In this document: piece by piece, positions 8,145-19,809 of the stretch
How the letters are laid out: each line of letters opens with the position of its first letter
Numbering within the stretch: position 1 is the stretch's first letter
Position numbers and translations under genes: made by a program
Notes under the pieces: generated by a model
What the model was told of the DNA's origin: nothing
What the model saw: only the letters and a program-made list of their open reading frames with translations
The model's database searches: none
Assembly: GCF_014873145.1 (NCBI RefSeq)
Contig: NZ_JADBEK010000001.1
Location: forward strand, 186,001-250,000
Length of the DNA stretch: 64,000 bases
Direction of reading: 5' to 3'
DNA from: Nonomuraea angiospora
GTDB lineage: Bacteria > Actinomycetota > Actinomycetes > Streptosporangiales > Streptosporangiaceae

Positions 8145-8815
8145 TCCGCGTGCTGGTGGCCGACGACCAGGCGCTCGTACGGGCGGGCGTGCGGATGCTG
8201 CTGCAGGCCACGGGCGACATGGAGGTCGTGGGGGAGGCCGTGGACGGGGCCGAGGCGGTCCGCCTGGCCGAGCGCCACCTGCCCGACGTGATCCTCATGG
8301 ACCTGCGCATGCCCAGGGTCGACGGGCTGGAGGCGATCAAACGCGTGCTCGCGGCCCGGCCGGGCGCCCGGATCGTGGTGCTGACGACGTTCGCGGAGGA
8401 CGCCAACGTGTACGCGGCGCTGCGGGCCGGCGCCGTCGGATTCCTGGTCAAGGACGACGAACCCGAGCGCATGGTGGACGCCGTACGCCGGGCGGCGGCG
8501 GGGGAGCAGCTCCTGGCGCCGTCGGTGCTGCGGCGGGTCGTGGAGCGGTTCCTGGACGCCGAGGAGCAGGCCGCCGCGCCCCCGCCCGCCGGGCTGACCG
8601 AACGCGAGCTGGAGGTGCTCGCCCTGGTCGGCACCGGGCTGTCCAACGCGGAGATCGCGGAGGAGCTGCACGTGGGCGTGACGACGGTCAAGACCCACAT
8701 CGCGGCGGCCATGGAGAAGCTGGGGCTGCGCAACCGCATCCAGGCCGCCGTCGTGGCCCACCGCACCGGCCTCGTGGACGCCTCCTTCCGCCCCGTACGC
8801 CTGCCGCGCCCCTGA
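8141..8815 (+). CDS. NarL/LuxR-family response regulator
   Basis: 224 residues. The receiver domain (1-120) starts IRVLVADDQALVRAGVRMLL with acidic residues at DD; the phosphoacceptor Asp is in VILMDLRMP, TT and K are in IVVLTTFAE and GFLVKDDEPE. A LuxR-type helix-turn-helix follows: LTERELEVLALVGTGLSNAE, HVGVTTVKTHIAAAMEKLGL. The ATG overlaps the kinase stop (ATGA), so the two are translationally coupled and form a cognate pair. Target genes are not evident; no matching operator was identified. Confidence 0.95.
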   Translation: MIRVLVADDQALVRAGVRMLLQATGDMEVVGEAVDGAEAVRLAERHLPDVILMDLRMPRVDGLEAIKRVLAARPGARIVVLTTFAEDANVYAALRAGAVGFLVKDDEPERMVDAVRRAAAGEQLLAPSVLRRVVERFLDAEEQAAAPPPAGLTERELEVLALVGTGLSNAEIAEELHVGVTTVKTHIAAAMEKLGLRNRIQAAVVAHRTGLVDASFRPVRLPRP

Positions 8816-8838
8816 CCCCGCCCGGCCGTCCTCTGTCC

Positions 8839-8888
8839 CCGGACGGGGAGGGCCGCTCGTCCGCCGGACGGGGGAGGGCCGCTCATCC
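8839..8888. repeat. Imperfect 24/25-bp direct repeat
   Basis: Two near-identical copies of CCGGACGGGGAGGGCCGCTC plus a few bases (8839-8862 and 8864-8888) lie between the response regulator and trpF. Function unknown; local duplication is likely. Confidence 0.7.
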
Positions 8889-8948
8889 TCCGGGCGGACC
8901 GGCCCGGCATGGTCACCGGTGGCCCCCGCCGCCGCTAGGGTCGGGGGT

Positions 8949-9545
8949 GTGGTGTATGTGAAGATCTGCGGGTTGAGCGAGCCCGAGCATGTGACCACCG
9001 CCGTGGAGGCGGGCGCGGACGCGATCGGGTTCGTCATGACCCGGAGCCCGCGCAGGATCGCGCCCGAGCGGGCCGCGGAGCTGGCCGCGCTGGTGCCCGC
9101 CCACGTGCTGACCGTGGGGGTGTTCCGCGGTGAGGACCCTGACACGGTGCGCGCGGCGGCGCTGGCCTCCGGCGTACGGGCCATCCAGCTGCACGGCAAG
9201 CACCCGCACGGCGACTTCACCGCGCTCAAGGACCTCGGCCTGCGGCTGATCAGGGCCGTCGACGCGGAGGCCGACCTGCGCTGCGGGGCCTACGACGAGG
9301 ACCTGCTCCTCGTGGACGCGCCGCACGCCGGCTCCGGGCAGGCGTGGGACTGGGCGGCCGTCCGCGGCCGCGCGTCGGGCCAGTGGCTGCTGGCCGGCGG
9401 CCTGTCCCCGTCGAACGTCACGGAGGCGATCGCGGCGGCCGCCCCGTGGGGCGTCGACGTGTCCAGCGGCGTGGAGACCTCGCCCGGCGTGAAGGACCCG
9501 GCGCTCATCCGGGCGTTCCTCGAGACGGCGCGGCGTGCCGGCTGA
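8949..9545 (+). CDS. trpF: Phosphoribosylanthranilate isomerase
   Basis: Catalyses the Amadori rearrangement of N-(5'-phosphoribosyl)anthranilate in tryptophan biosynthesis. The 198-residue TIM barrel has the expected start VYVKICGLSEPEHVTTAVEA with the catalytic Cys in KICGL, then GADAIGFVM, VRAIQLHGKH, the catalytic Asp in LLLVDAPHAGSGQ, and the phosphate-binding end LLAGGLSPSNV and GVDVSSGVE. Consecutive GTG codons at 8949 and 8952 are the plausible starts. It is not beside other trp genes here, as is common for trpF in actinobacteria. Its 3' end overlaps the GNAT gene by 11 bp. Confidence 0.95.
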   Translation: MVYVKICGLSEPEHVTTAVEAGADAIGFVMTRSPRRIAPERAAELAALVPAHVLTVGVFRGEDPDTVRAAALASGVRAIQLHGKHPHGDFTALKDLGLRLIRAVDAEADLRCGAYDEDLLLVDAPHAGSGQAWDWAAVRGRASGQWLLAGGLSPSNVTEAIAAAAPWGVDVSSGVETSPGVKDPALIRAFLETARRAG

Positions 9546-10326
9546 GCTCGCTCTGGACCTGGCGCGCGCGGTGGGCTTCCAGCACGCCTTCGCGCGCCGC
9601 AGGGCGCCGCGCGAGGTGACCGTGCCGGGCGGGTTCGCGGTGCTCGACGACCGCTATCCCGGCTCCCACGACGACAACAAGCTCATCGCCGGCCACGGGC
9701 CGGTCCCGGCGACGCGGCAGGAGGCCCGGGAGGCGGCCGAGCGGCTGCTGCGGGCCGCCGACGAGGTGCTCGCGCAGCGGGAGCACCGGCTGGTGTGCGT
9801 GGACGACGACCGGCTCGGCACGGCGCTCGCGCCCGCCTTCCTCGCCGCCGGCTATGAGCACGAGACAAACCTGATCATGGCCTTCCGCGGCCCCACCCCG
9901 CCCGGCTCCGTGGCCGCCGAGAAGCTCTCCGTGACCGAGCTGCTGCCGGTGCTGCGGCGCGACTGGCGCCACACGCTGCCGCAGGCGCCGGACGAGGTGA
10001 TCGACGGGCTCGCCCGGCGCGTGGAGGGCCGGCTGCGCGGCGCCGACGCGGTGAGCTTCTGGGGGGTACGCGCCCCCGGCGGGGAGATCGCCGCCAGGGC
10101 CGACCTGTACGAGCACGAGGGCGTCGCCCAGATAGAGAGCGTCTTCACCGGTGCGGACCATCGGGGCGAGGGGCACGCGCGCGCCCTCATGACCGCGCTG
10201 CTCGCGCAGGCGGCGCAGGCCGAGCTGATCTTCCTGGTGGCCGACGCGGCAGACTGGCCGAAGGACTTCTACGCCAGGCTCGGCTTCGAGGAGCTGGGCC
10301 GCACCCACGCCTTCCTCCGCACCTGA
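9535..10326 (+). CDS. GNAT-family N-acetyltransferase
   Basis: 263 residues, GTG start inside the trpF 3' end. The C-terminal half carries the GNAT fold: IESVFTGADHRGEGHARALM is motif A (acetyl-CoA pyrophosphate loop), followed by LIFLVADAADWPKDFYARLG and FEELGRTHAFLR. The N-terminal half (KLIAGHGPVPATRQEAREAA, LVCVDDDRLGTALAPAFLAA) looks like a degenerate second GNAT repeat, giving a tandem arrangement found in many actinobacterial acetyltransferases. The acceptor is unknown. Confidence 0.88.
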   Translation: MPAELALDLARAVGFQHAFARRRAPREVTVPGGFAVLDDRYPGSHDDNKLIAGHGPVPATRQEAREAAERLLRAADEVLAQREHRLVCVDDDRLGTALAPAFLAAGYEHETNLIMAFRGPTPPGSVAAEKLSVTELLPVLRRDWRHTLPQAPDEVIDGLARRVEGRLRGADAVSFWGVRAPGGEIAARADLYEHEGVAQIESVFTGADHRGEGHARALMTALLAQAAQAELIFLVADAADWPKDFYARLGFEELGRTHAFLRT

Positions 10327-10386
10327 CCACCCCGGCCCGGGCGCTCGCCCGCCTCCTTCGCGGCTCGGCGGCGGCCTTCGCGCGCG

Positions 10387-10486
10387 CCCTGGCGCCTGGG
10401 GGACCTCCCGCGATGCCGGGGTGTCCGACCCCGTGCTCCCTGGCGCCTGGGGGACCTCCCGCGACGCCGGCGTGTCCAACCCCGTG
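10387..10486. repeat. 49-bp direct repeat in the gap before the phosphatidyltransferase
   Basis: Two copies (10387-10435 and 10438-10486) beginning CCCTGGCGCCTGGGGGACCT and ending CCCCGTG, differing at a few positions. They occupy much of the 284-bp intergenic region 10327-10610, which otherwise shows no gene. Confidence 0.8.
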
Positions 10487-10610
10487 GCCCCGCGGGGACC
10501 AGGGCGTCTGAGCGGGTGCCAGGAGTCGCCTGGCGTGGGCGGGAAGGGGGGAAATGTGAGCGCCCCATGCGGGGCCGCTGTGTCAGAGTTCCACGCAGTA
10601 GGGTCTGCTC

Positions 10611-11192
10611 GTGAGCGAAACTTCCGCCGAGGACCGGATCTGGACGGTTCCCAACCTGCTGAGCTTCCTGCGACTCCTCGGCGTCCCCGTCTTCCTCTGG
10701 CTGGTTCTCGGGCCCAAGGCGGACGGATGGGCCATCGCGATCCTCGCGGTGGCCGGTTTCACGGACTGGCTCGACGGGAAGATCGCTCGCGCCTTCAACC
10801 AGACCAGCAGGCTCGGCCGGATCATCGACCCCGCGGCCGACAAGCTCTACGTCTTCGCCACCATCATCGGCCTGCTGCTACGCGACGTCATCCCGTGGTG
10901 GCTGGTCGTGGTCATCCTGGGGCGTGAACTCTTCGTCGCCTGTTTCATCCCCGTACTTCGCAAACATGGCTACAAGGCACTTCAGGTGCATTACCTGGGC
11001 AAGGCTGCCATGTTCAACCTCATGTACGCCTTCCCTCTCCTCTTCCTTGCCTCCCACGCGGGGTGGTATGCCGATATAGCACGAATTGTCGGGTGGGCAT
11101 TCGCGCTTTGGGGAACAGGCCTGTACTGGTGGGCAGGCGTGCTGTATGGGGTGCAGGTGCTCCAACTCGCAACCTCGGCCAAAAAGGAGTGA
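10611..11192 (+). CDS. CDP-alcohol phosphatidyltransferase family enzyme (PgsA-like)
   Basis: 193-residue membrane enzyme that transfers a phosphatidyl group from CDP-diacylglycerol to an alcohol. The family signature D-x2-DG-x2-AR-x8-G-x3-D-x3-D is intact ([11 protein letters not shown], then [14 protein letters not shown]). Several membrane helices follow ([36 protein letters not shown]). The acceptor could be glycerol-3-phosphate or phosphatidylglycerol; mycobacteria have pgsA2 (Rv1822) near the same garA block. GTG start at 10611. The nucleotidyltransferase GTG follows 4 bp after the stop. Confidence 0.92.
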   Translation: MSETSAEDRIWTVPNLLSFLRLLGVPVFLWLVLGPKADGWAIAILAVAGFTDWLDGKIARAFNQTSRLGRIIDPAADKLYVFATIIGLLLRDVIPWWLVVVILGRELFVACFIPVLRKHGYKALQVHYLGKAAMFNLMYAFPLLFLASHAGWYADIARIVGWAFALWGTGLYWWAGVLYGVQVLQLATSAKKE

Positions 11193-11196
11193 TCGG

Positions 11197-13701
11197 GTGA
11201 AGGCGGTCGTCATGGCAGGCGGAGAGGGAACTCGGCTGCGTCCCATGACCGCCAACCAGCCCAAACCCCTGCTACCGGTGGTCAACCGCCCGATCATGGA
11301 GCACGTGCTGCGCCTGCTGAAGCGCCACGGCATCACCGAGACGGTGGTCACGCTCCAGTTCCTGGCGGCGCTCGTGCGCAACTACTTCGGCGACGGCGAC
11401 GAGCTGGGCATGAGCCTCCAGTACGCCACCGAGGACGTGCCCCTCGGCACGGCGGGCAGCGTCAAGAACGCCGAGGACCGGCTCCGCGACGACCGTTTTC
11501 TGGTGATCTCCGGCGACGCCCTGACAGATATCGATTTAACCGACATGATCCGGTTTCATCGTGAAAATTCGGCACTTGTGACAATCGGTCTCAAGCGCGT
11601 GCCGAACCCCCTCGAATTCGGGATCATCATCGTGGACGACGGGGGGCGCGTTCAGCGCTTTCTCGAGAAGCCCACCTGGGGCCAGGTCTTCTCCGACACC
11701 GTCAACACCGGCATCTACATCATGGAGCCCGAGGTCCTCGACGCCGTCGCCGCGGGCGAGCCCGTCGACTGGTCCTCCGACGTCTTCCCCGCCCTCCTCG
11801 ACCGCGGCGCCGCCATCTACGGCTACGTGGCCGACGGCTACTGGGAGGACGTCGGCACCCACGACAGCTATCTCAAGGCCCAGGCCGACGCCCTGTCCGG
11901 CCGGGTCAACCTGGAGATCGGGGGTTTCGAGCTCTCGCCGGGCGTCTGGGTCGCCGACTCGGCCTCGGTCGACCCCGACGCCGTGCTCAAGGGCCCGCTG
12001 CTCATCGGCGACTACGCCAAGGTCGAGGCGGGCGCGGAGCTGCGCGAGTACACCGTGCTCGGCAACAACGCCGTCGTCCGCGAGGGCGCCTTCCTGCACC
12101 GCGCGGTCGTCCACGACAACGTCTACCTCGGCCCCGGCGCCCACCTGCGCGGCTGCGTGGTCGGCAAGAGCACCGACATCATGGCCGGCGCCCGCATCGA
12201 GGAGAACGCCGTCATCGGCGACGAGTGCGTCATCGAGCCCGAGGCGTACGTCACCAGCGGCGTCAAGGTCTACCCGTTCAAGACCATCGAGGCCGGCGCG
12301 GTCGTCAACACCAGCGTCATCTGGGAGTCGCGCGGCCAGCGCAACCTGTTCGGCCCCAGGGGCGTCAGCGGCCTGGTCAACGTCGAGATCACCGCCGAGC
12401 TGTGCGTCCGGCTGGCCAGCGCGTACGCCACCACCCTCAAGAAGGGCGAGTACGTCGTCACCTCCCGCGACTGCTCCCTGGCCGCCAGGGCGCTCAAGCG
12501 GGCCGTCATCGGCGCGCTCACCGCGGGCGCGATCAACGTCCTGGACCTGGAGGCGGCCCCGCTGCCGGTCACGCGCTTCCACACGGCCCGCGAGTCGGCC
12601 GCGGGCGGCATCACCCTGCGCACCACCCCGGGCGACCCGCAGAGCGTGGACATCGTGATCATGGACGGCCGCGGCGCCGACCTGCCGCCGGCCGCCCAGC
12701 GCAAGCTGGAGCGGGTCTTCTCCCGGCAGGAGTTCCGGCGCGCGTTCCCGGGGGAGATCGCCGAGCTGACGTATCCGGCCAGGGCCGTCGAGGACTACAC
12801 CCACGAGCTGCTGCGCCACGTGGACGTGGGCGACGTCAGGGACATGAAGGTCGTCGTGGACTGCGCGGGGGGCACCTCCTCGCTGGTGCTGCCCACGCTG
12901 CTCGGCCGGGTCGGGGTCGAGGTGCTCACCGTCAACGCCCGCCTCGACGACGTCTCGCCCACCGAGACGCTCGCCGAGCGCCGCCGCGACCTGCAGCGCC
13001 TGTCGGAGCTGGTCAGCTCGTCGCGGGCGGCGTTCGGGGTCCGGTTCGACCCGGTCGGCGAGCGCATCGCCCTGGTGGACGAGATGGGCCAGCTCATCAA
13101 CGACGAACGCTCCCTGCTCGTCGTGCTCGACCTCGTCGCCGCCGAGCGCAGGGGCGGCCAGGTGGCCCTGCCGGTCACCACGACCAGGGTCGCCGAGCAG
13201 GTCTGCCGCTTCCACGGCGTACAGGTGCAGTGGACCTCCACCGCGCTCGACGCCCTCACCTCGGCCGCCGCCGGCCCCGACATGATCTTCGCGGCGGACG
13301 GGCGCGGCGGCTTCGTGGTGCCGGAGTTCAGCCCGGCCATCGACGGGCTGGCCTCGTTCATGCGCCTGCTCGGGCTGGTGGCCCGCACCCGCCTGTCGCT
13401 CAGCCAGATCGACGCCAGGATTCCCGAGGTCAAGATGCTCAAGCGCGCGATCCCCACGCCGTGGGCGGCCAAGGGGGCCGTCATGCGCTCGGTCATCGAG
13501 GCGGCGGAGGCCGAGCACGAGGGCCGGCGCATCGACACCACCGACGGCGTGCGGGTGGCCCACGACGACGGGAGCTGGGTGCTCGTGCTGCCCGCCGCCA
13601 GCGAGCCCGTGACCGACCTGTGGGCCGAGGCGGGCGACATGGACGGCGCCCAGGCCCTGCTCGAACGGTGGGCCCGCATCGTGGAGCAGGCCGCCATGTG
13701 A
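11197..13701 (+). CDS. Mannose-1-phosphate guanylyltransferase-like NDP-sugar synthase with degenerate phosphomannomutase domain
   Basis: 834 residues in three parts. Residues 1-235 are a nucleotidyltransferase ([17 protein letters not shown] signature, [20 protein letters not shown]); about 250-370 are a left-handed beta-helix with hexapeptide repeats ([20 protein letters not shown]); about 380-830 resemble a phosphomannomutase. In the last part the phosphoserine loop (normally TASHNP) reads [12 protein letters not shown], and the metal loop (normally DGDADR) reads [13 protein letters not shown], so mutase activity is unlikely. GTG at 11197 has AAGGAG 7 bp upstream. It probably makes GDP-mannose, feeding glycolipids or the polyprenol-phosphate-mannose pathway. 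Confidence 0.92.
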   Translation: MKAVVMAGGEGTRLRPMTANQPKPLLPVVNRPIMEHVLRLLKRHGITETVVTLQFLAALVRNYFGDGDELGMSLQYATEDVPLGTAGSVKNAEDRLRDDRFLVISGDALTDIDLTDMIRFHRENSALVTIGLKRVPNPLEFGIIIVDDGGRVQRFLEKPTWGQVFSDTVNTGIYIMEPEVLDAVAAGEPVDWSSDVFPALLDRGAAIYGYVADGYWEDVGTHDSYLKAQADALSGRVNLEIGGFELSPGVWVADSASVDPDAVLKGPLLIGDYAKVEAGAELREYTVLGNNAVVREGAFLHRAVVHDNVYLGPGAHLRGCVVGKSTDIMAGARIEENAVIGDECVIEPEAYVTSGVKVYPFKTIEAGAVVNTSVIWESRGQRNLFGPRGVSGLVNVEITAELCVRLASAYATTLKKGEYVVTSRDCSLAARALKRAVIGALTAGAINVLDLEAAPLPVTRFHTARESAAGGITLRTTPGDPQSVDIVIMDGRGADLPPAAQRKLERVFSRQEFRRAFPGEIAELTYPARAVEDYTHELLRHVDVGDVRDMKVVVDCAGGTSSLVLPTLLGRVGVEVLTVNARLDDVSPTETLAERRRDLQRLSELVSSSRAAFGVRFDPVGERIALVDEMGQLINDERSLLVVLDLVAAERRGGQVALPVTTTRVAEQVCRFHGVQVQWTSTALDALTSAAAGPDMIFAADGRGGFVVPEFSPAIDGLASFMRLLGLVARTRLSLSQIDARIPEVKMLKRAIPTPWAAKGAVMRSVIEAAEAEHEGRRIDTTDGVRVAHDDGSWVLVLPAASEPVTDLWAEAGDMDGAQALLERWARIVEQAAM

Positions 13702-13855
13702 ACAATGGTCGCGGAGAGTGAGGAAAAAGCCATTGCGCTTGACGCACCCAGACAGTGCCGCAAGATCGTAATGTAGAAACGCGCGGCGGCATGGACCACG
13801 GGGCGGAAGCGGCGGTAACTTTGTCTGCGTCCAAACCACAGTCCAGTGCCCCGCC

Positions 13856-13884
13856 TTGACCTTTGCCGCTGATCAGCGTATGTT
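13856..13884 (+). promoter_or_regulatory. Housekeeping-type promoter upstream of garA
   Basis: TTGACC at 13856-13861 and TATGTT at 13879-13884 with a 17-bp spacer, about 85 bp upstream of the garA ATG. Good match to the vegetative actinobacterial consensus; it lies in the 270-bp gap 13702-13971, where no gene is seen. Confidence 0.6.
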
Positions 13885-13971
13885 GCGGCATTCGCAAACT
13901 TGAAAAAGCGAAGCGAGGCGCGTCTTTGAGCACCGTCGCCGCGTCTTCGCGGTAGGAGGCCGAGCCGATCG

Positions 13972-14484
13972 ATGCCGAGCGTCTACTGCACGCAGTGCGG
14001 GCACGCCAACCCCGAGGATGCCCGTTTCTGTTCCCGCTGTGGGTCACCGCTGGCCAGACCCGAGGTCTCCGGGGACACCACGTCGACGATCTCCATCGCG
14101 GGAATCGAGGCATACGAGGCTGAGGCAGGCGACATGCTCCTGGCGGAGCGGGCTCTGGTCGAGCAGTTGCCGCCCGGCACGGCGCTGCTCACGGTGACCA
14201 GGGGCCCCAACCAGGGCAGCCGTTTCCGGCTGGACAAAAACCTCACCACGACCGGCCGCCATCCGGAGAGTGACATCTTCCTCGACGACATCACGGTCTC
14301 CCGCCGCCACGTCGAGTTCTACCGCCACCCCGGCGGTCAGTTCTCCGTGCGCGACGTGGGCAGCCTCAACGGCACCTACGTCAACAGGGAACGCATCGAG
14401 GAGGTTCCCCTGCACTCCGGAGACGAGGTGCAGATCGGCAAGTTCCGCCTCGTCTTCCTGATGCGGACCCACGCCGGCGCATGA
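13972..14484 (+). CDS. garA: FHA-domain regulator GarA/OdhI orthologue with N-terminal zinc ribbon
   Basis: 170 residues. GarA/OdhI is a phosphothreonine-switched inhibitor of 2-oxoglutarate metabolism in actinobacteria. Residues 5-30 form a zinc ribbon (YCTQCG and FCSRCG), absent from the mycobacterial protein. GDTTSTISIAG holds the TT pair that matches the PknB/PknG phosphorylation site of GarA. The FHA domain follows from about 70: LPPGTALLTVTRGPNQGSRF, TGRHPESDIFLDDITVSRRH, DVGSLNGTYVNRERI, EVQIGKFRLVFL. The unphosphorylated protein is expected to bind the 2-oxoglutarate decarboxylase E1 component, and intramolecular FHA-phosphothreonine binding turns it off (family knowledge). It is first in the garA-ftsR-nuclease-MerR-gcvP block. 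Confidence 0.93.
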   Translation: MPSVYCTQCGHANPEDARFCSRCGSPLARPEVSGDTTSTISIAGIEAYEAEAGDMLLAERALVEQLPPGTALLTVTRGPNQGSRFRLDKNLTTTGRHPESDIFLDDITVSRRHVEFYRHPGGQFSVRDVGSLNGTYVNRERIEEVPLHSGDEVQIGKFRLVFLMRTHAGA

Positions 14485-14530
14485 GCGAGCCGAACGAGCG
14501 AATCGTGGTGGTGCCGTCCCGGGAGGTCAT

Positions 14531-15184
14531 ATGACCTCCCAGGCGGCACGCTCTCACATGAGCATCGGGGAGGTGCTCGCGCTCCTGCAGGGCGAGTTCC
14601 CCGATGTGACGATCTCCAAGATCCGCTTCCTGGAGGGTGAGGGGCTGATCGAGCCCGAGCGCAGCCCGTCCGGCTACCGCAAGTTCACTCACCTGCACGT
14701 GGAGCAGCTGCGCTTCATCCTGCGCGAGCAGCGCGACCATTACCTGCCGCTGCGGGTGATCAAGGACAGGATGGCCGAGAGCTTCGGCCGCCCGCGCGCC
14801 GTACAGGAGAAGACGGAGGTCCGGCTCAGCCGGGCCGAGCTGCTCGAGGCGGCGGAGATCGACGAGGAGACGCTCACCGAGCTGGAGGACTACGGCCTGC
14901 TCGCCCCCGTGGCCAGGCGCTACGACGAGGAGGCCCTCAACGTGGCCCGCAGCGTCGGCGCGCTGGCCCGCTTCGGCCTGCACGCCCGCCACCTGCGGGC
15001 GGTCAAGGCCGCGGCCGAGCGCGAGTGCGGGCTCGTCGAGCAGGCCGTGGCCCCCATACTCAAACGGCGGGCCCCCGGCGCCATCGGGGAGGCCGACGAG
15101 GTCGCCAGGGAGCTTTCCACTCTCCTGCTCGACCTGCACGCATCCCTTGTGCGGTCGGGGATCCGGTCCGTGCTCGGGCGTTGA
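14531..15184 (+). CDS. ftsR: MerR-family regulator FtsR
   Basis: 217 residues, orthologous by sequence and position to Rv1828 and to Corynebacterium FtsR, which activates ftsZ transcription. The winged-helix domain is MSIGEVLALLQGEFPDVTIS, KIRFLEGEGLIEPERSPSGY, RKFTHLHVEQLRFILREQ. The C-terminal half (VRLSRAELLEAAEIDEETLT and onward) is a second helical domain characteristic of this subgroup and lacks the metal-binding Cys of classical MerR proteins. ATG at 14531 starts 46 bp after garA, so cotranscription is likely. A candidate promoter for the downstream MerR lies much further on. Confidence 0.92.
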   Translation: MTSQAARSHMSIGEVLALLQGEFPDVTISKIRFLEGEGLIEPERSPSGYRKFTHLHVEQLRFILREQRDHYLPLRVIKDRMAESFGRPRAVQEKTEVRLSRAELLEAAEIDEETLTELEDYGLLAPVARRYDEEALNVARSVGALARFGLHARHLRAVKAAAERECGLVEQAVAPILKRRAPGAIGEADEVARELSTLLLDLHASLVRSGIRSVLGR

Positions 15185-15316
15185 GACCCTGGCGAGCTGG
15201 GAGGCGGAGGCGCATTCCATGCCCGCCGGGTGTTACGTTGAATTGCAGTAGCCAGTCAGCAGTAGCGACCCGCAAATAGCTGTGCCGGGTGACCGGTCAG
15301 GAATACGGAGCAGCCC

Positions 15317-15787
15317 GTGTTGCAGATGGAGGTCGTGGGCGTTCGAGTTGAAATGCCCACAAATCAGCCGATCGTCTTGCTCAAGGAGGCACACGGGGAG
15401 CGGTTCCTTCCTATATGGATTGGCATGACCGAGGCGACGGCCATCGCCCTGGCCCAGGCGGAGGAGCCACCGCCGCGGCCGCTCACCCACGACCTCTTCC
15501 GAGACGTGCTGAGCGCTCTGGGCGTCGGCCTGCGAGCGGTCAACATCGTCGCCCTGCGCGACGGCATCTTCTTCGCCGACCTGGTGTTCTCCAACGGCGT
15601 GGAGGTGAGCGCGCGGCCGTCCGACTCGATCGCGCTCGCCCTGCGCACCGGAGCGCGCATCTTCGCCAGCGAGGAGGTCGTCCAGGAGGCCGGGGTGATC
15701 ATCCCGGACGACCAGGAAGACGAGGTGGAGAAGTTCAGGGAGTTCCTTGACACGATCACTCCCGAAGACTTCGGCAGGGCGGGGTAG
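15317..15787 (+). CDS. Bifunctional nuclease (DUF151) family protein
   Basis: 156 residues, Rv1829-like. The DUF151/BFN core is visible: EVVGVRVEMPTNQPIVLLKE, RFLPIWIGMTEATAIALAQA, RPLTHDLFRDVLSALG, GIFFADLVFSNGVEVSARPS, DSIALALRTGARIFASEEVV. Plant and bacterial relatives have DNase/RNase activity, but the physiological substrate in actinobacteria is not established. The GTG start at 15317 is followed by an in-frame TTG and preceded by GGAG. Its constant place between two MerR genes upstream of gcvP is conserved with mycobacteria. Confidence 0.92.
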   Translation: MLQMEVVGVRVEMPTNQPIVLLKEAHGERFLPIWIGMTEATAIALAQAEEPPPRPLTHDLFRDVLSALGVGLRAVNIVALRDGIFFADLVFSNGVEVSARPSDSIALALRTGARIFASEEVVQEAGVIIPDDQEDEVEKFREFLDTITPEDFGRAG

Positions 15788-15831
15788 GTATTTCGGTGCA
15801 TTTACGCTTCACGACGCGCCGAGCCGGATCG

Positions 15832-15860
15832 TTGACTGAGCATGGTCACGGTCCTACGGT
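15832..15860 (+). promoter_or_regulatory. Promoter candidate for the second MerR gene
   Basis: TTGACT at 15832-15837 and TACGGT at 15855-15860 with exactly 17 bp between them; transcription would begin about 70 bp before the GTG at 15935. Confidence 0.55.
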
Positions 15861-15934
15861 GCAAGTGAAACCCGTGGTCGCCCTTTACGAACCCCCAGAT
15901 CAGGCCGCGGGATGAGAGAAAGCCGGAGGTCCGC

Positions 15935-16555
15935 GTGGCGGTCAGCAGCGGCGAGGGAAAGACGGCCGGCCAGGAAGATCCGGTTCGGCGCGAGAGCGCG
16001 CGGCAGCGTGCCGGAGAGCAGGGCCTGCTCTTCGACGAACAGCCGGCGTCGCTGCCGGCGGACATCGGATACCGCGGGCCCACGGCCTGCGCGGCGGCCG
16101 GCATCACCTACCGGCAGCTCGACTACTGGGCGCGCACGGGCCTGGTGGAGCCCACGATAAGAGCCGCGCAGGGCTCGGGCTCCCAGCGGCTCTACAGCTT
16201 CCGCGACATCCTGGTGCTCAAGGTCGTCAAGCGGCTCCTCGACACCGGGGTGTCGCTGCAGCAGATCCGTACGGCCGTGCAGCACCTGCGTGACCGCGGG
16301 GTCGCCGACCTCGCGCAGATCACGCTCATGAGCGACGGCGTCAGTGTCTACGAGTGCACCTCGGCCGACGAGGTGATAGACCTGCTCCAGGGCGGTCAGG
16401 GCGTGTTCGGCATCGCGCTCGGCCGGGTCTGGCGAGAGGTCGAGGGCTCCCTCGCGGAGCTGCCGGGGGAACGGGCGGCGGTCGAGGACACCGTCCCGGC
16501 CGATCACCCCGCTGACGAGCTCGCCCGCCGTCGCCGCGCGCGACGCCTCGGCTAG
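15935..16555 (+). CDS. MerR-family regulator, Rv1830 (ResR/McdR)-like
   Basis: 206 residues. A variable, charged N-terminal 45 residues precedes a MerR winged helix: ADIGYRGPTACAAAGITYRQ, LDYWARTGLVEPTIR, GSGSQRLYSFRDILVLKVVK, RLLDTGVSLQQIRTAVQHLR. The C-terminal part (ITLMSDGVSVYECTSADEVI, DLLQGGQGVFGIALGRVW) is typical of Rv1830-type proteins, implicated in growth and division control in mycobacteria. GTG at 15935 has GGAGGT about 6 bp upstream and its own promoter candidate. It ends before a strong hairpin and the glycine riboswitch, so gcvP is probably a separate transcript. Confidence 0.9.
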   Translation: MAVSSGEGKTAGQEDPVRRESARQRAGEQGLLFDEQPASLPADIGYRGPTACAAAGITYRQLDYWARTGLVEPTIRAAQGSGSQRLYSFRDILVLKVVKRLLDTGVSLQQIRTAVQHLRDRGVADLAQITLMSDGVSVYECTSADEVIDLLQGGQGVFGIALGRVWREVEGSLAELPGERAAVEDTVPADHPADELARRRRARRLG

Positions 16556-16571
16556 CACACCCCTTCCTGCC

Positions 16572-16594
16572 ATGGGCCGCCGGGCGCGGCCCAT
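16572..16594 (+). terminator. Hairpin terminator after the MerR gene
   Basis: ATGGGCCGC, loop CGGGC, GCGGCCCAT: a perfect 9-bp stem starting 17 bp after the MerR stop. There is no T-tract, as is usual for actinobacterial hairpin terminators. Confidence 0.6.
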
Positions 16595-16621
16595 CGGGCA
16601 ATCCGGGCAATCCGGGCAATC
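16595..16621. repeat. Three tandem copies of a 9-bp unit
   Basis: CGGGCAATC repeated three times directly after the hairpin, with a further partial GGGGCAATCC at 16625. Function unknown. Confidence 0.75.
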
Positions 16622-16710
16622 CACGGGGCAATCCGCGCATAACGCATCACCGGGGAAATTCATGCGTAACGCGGAGGGTTGTAATCTATGACAGCAAGGC
16701 TGACGACCCC

Positions 16711-16915
16711 GTGCGGGAGAGTCCCTGGGGCCCGCGGGTCTCAGGGCGCCGAAGGAGCAACCCTCCCCGGAATCTCTCAGGCACCCTGTACCGCTCGGGT
16801 GAGGCAACTCTGGAAAGCAGGCGCACCTGCCAGGCGCGCCTCACCGACGGTGCAAGCCCCAGTCCCGGGGTGAAGCTCTCAGGTCGCGGCGTCGCCGCGC
16901 TGACAGAGGGGGAGA
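16711..16915 (+). promoter_or_regulatory. Tandem glycine riboswitch controlling gcvP
   Basis: Two glycine aptamers in series. The first spans about 16711-16795 and carries the conserved CGGGAGAGTCC, GCCGAAGGAGCAA and GAATCTCTCAGGCA blocks. The second spans about 16801-16915 with AACTCTGGAAAGCAGGCGC, CACCGACGGTGCAAGCCCC and GAAGCTCTCAGGT. Glycine binding is known to switch on cleavage genes in this class. It lies in the leader of gcvP, ending about 55 bp before the ATG. A weak promoter (TTCATG, 17 bp, TAATCT at 16659-16687) sits just upstream. Confidence 0.95.
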
Positions 16916-16971
16916 TCCGGCATTCGCCCGCGCCACGGCGCCGGTCTCCATAGCCTCGGGAGGCACCGTCC

Positions 16972-19794
<2,823 letters not shown>

Positions 19795-19809
<15 letters not shown>

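Noticed and set aside
6545..8815. A 756-codon plus-strand frame that runs through the sensor kinase into the response regulator
   Set aside because: Its first three quarters translate to Arg/Gly/Pro-rich text in the wrong frame of the kinase; only the end is the real response regulator, which has its own ATG at 8141.
13739..13775. TTGACG after the pyrophosphorylase gene as a promoter
   Set aside because: No acceptable -10 box at 16-19 bp; the TTGACC/TATGTT pair further on is far better.
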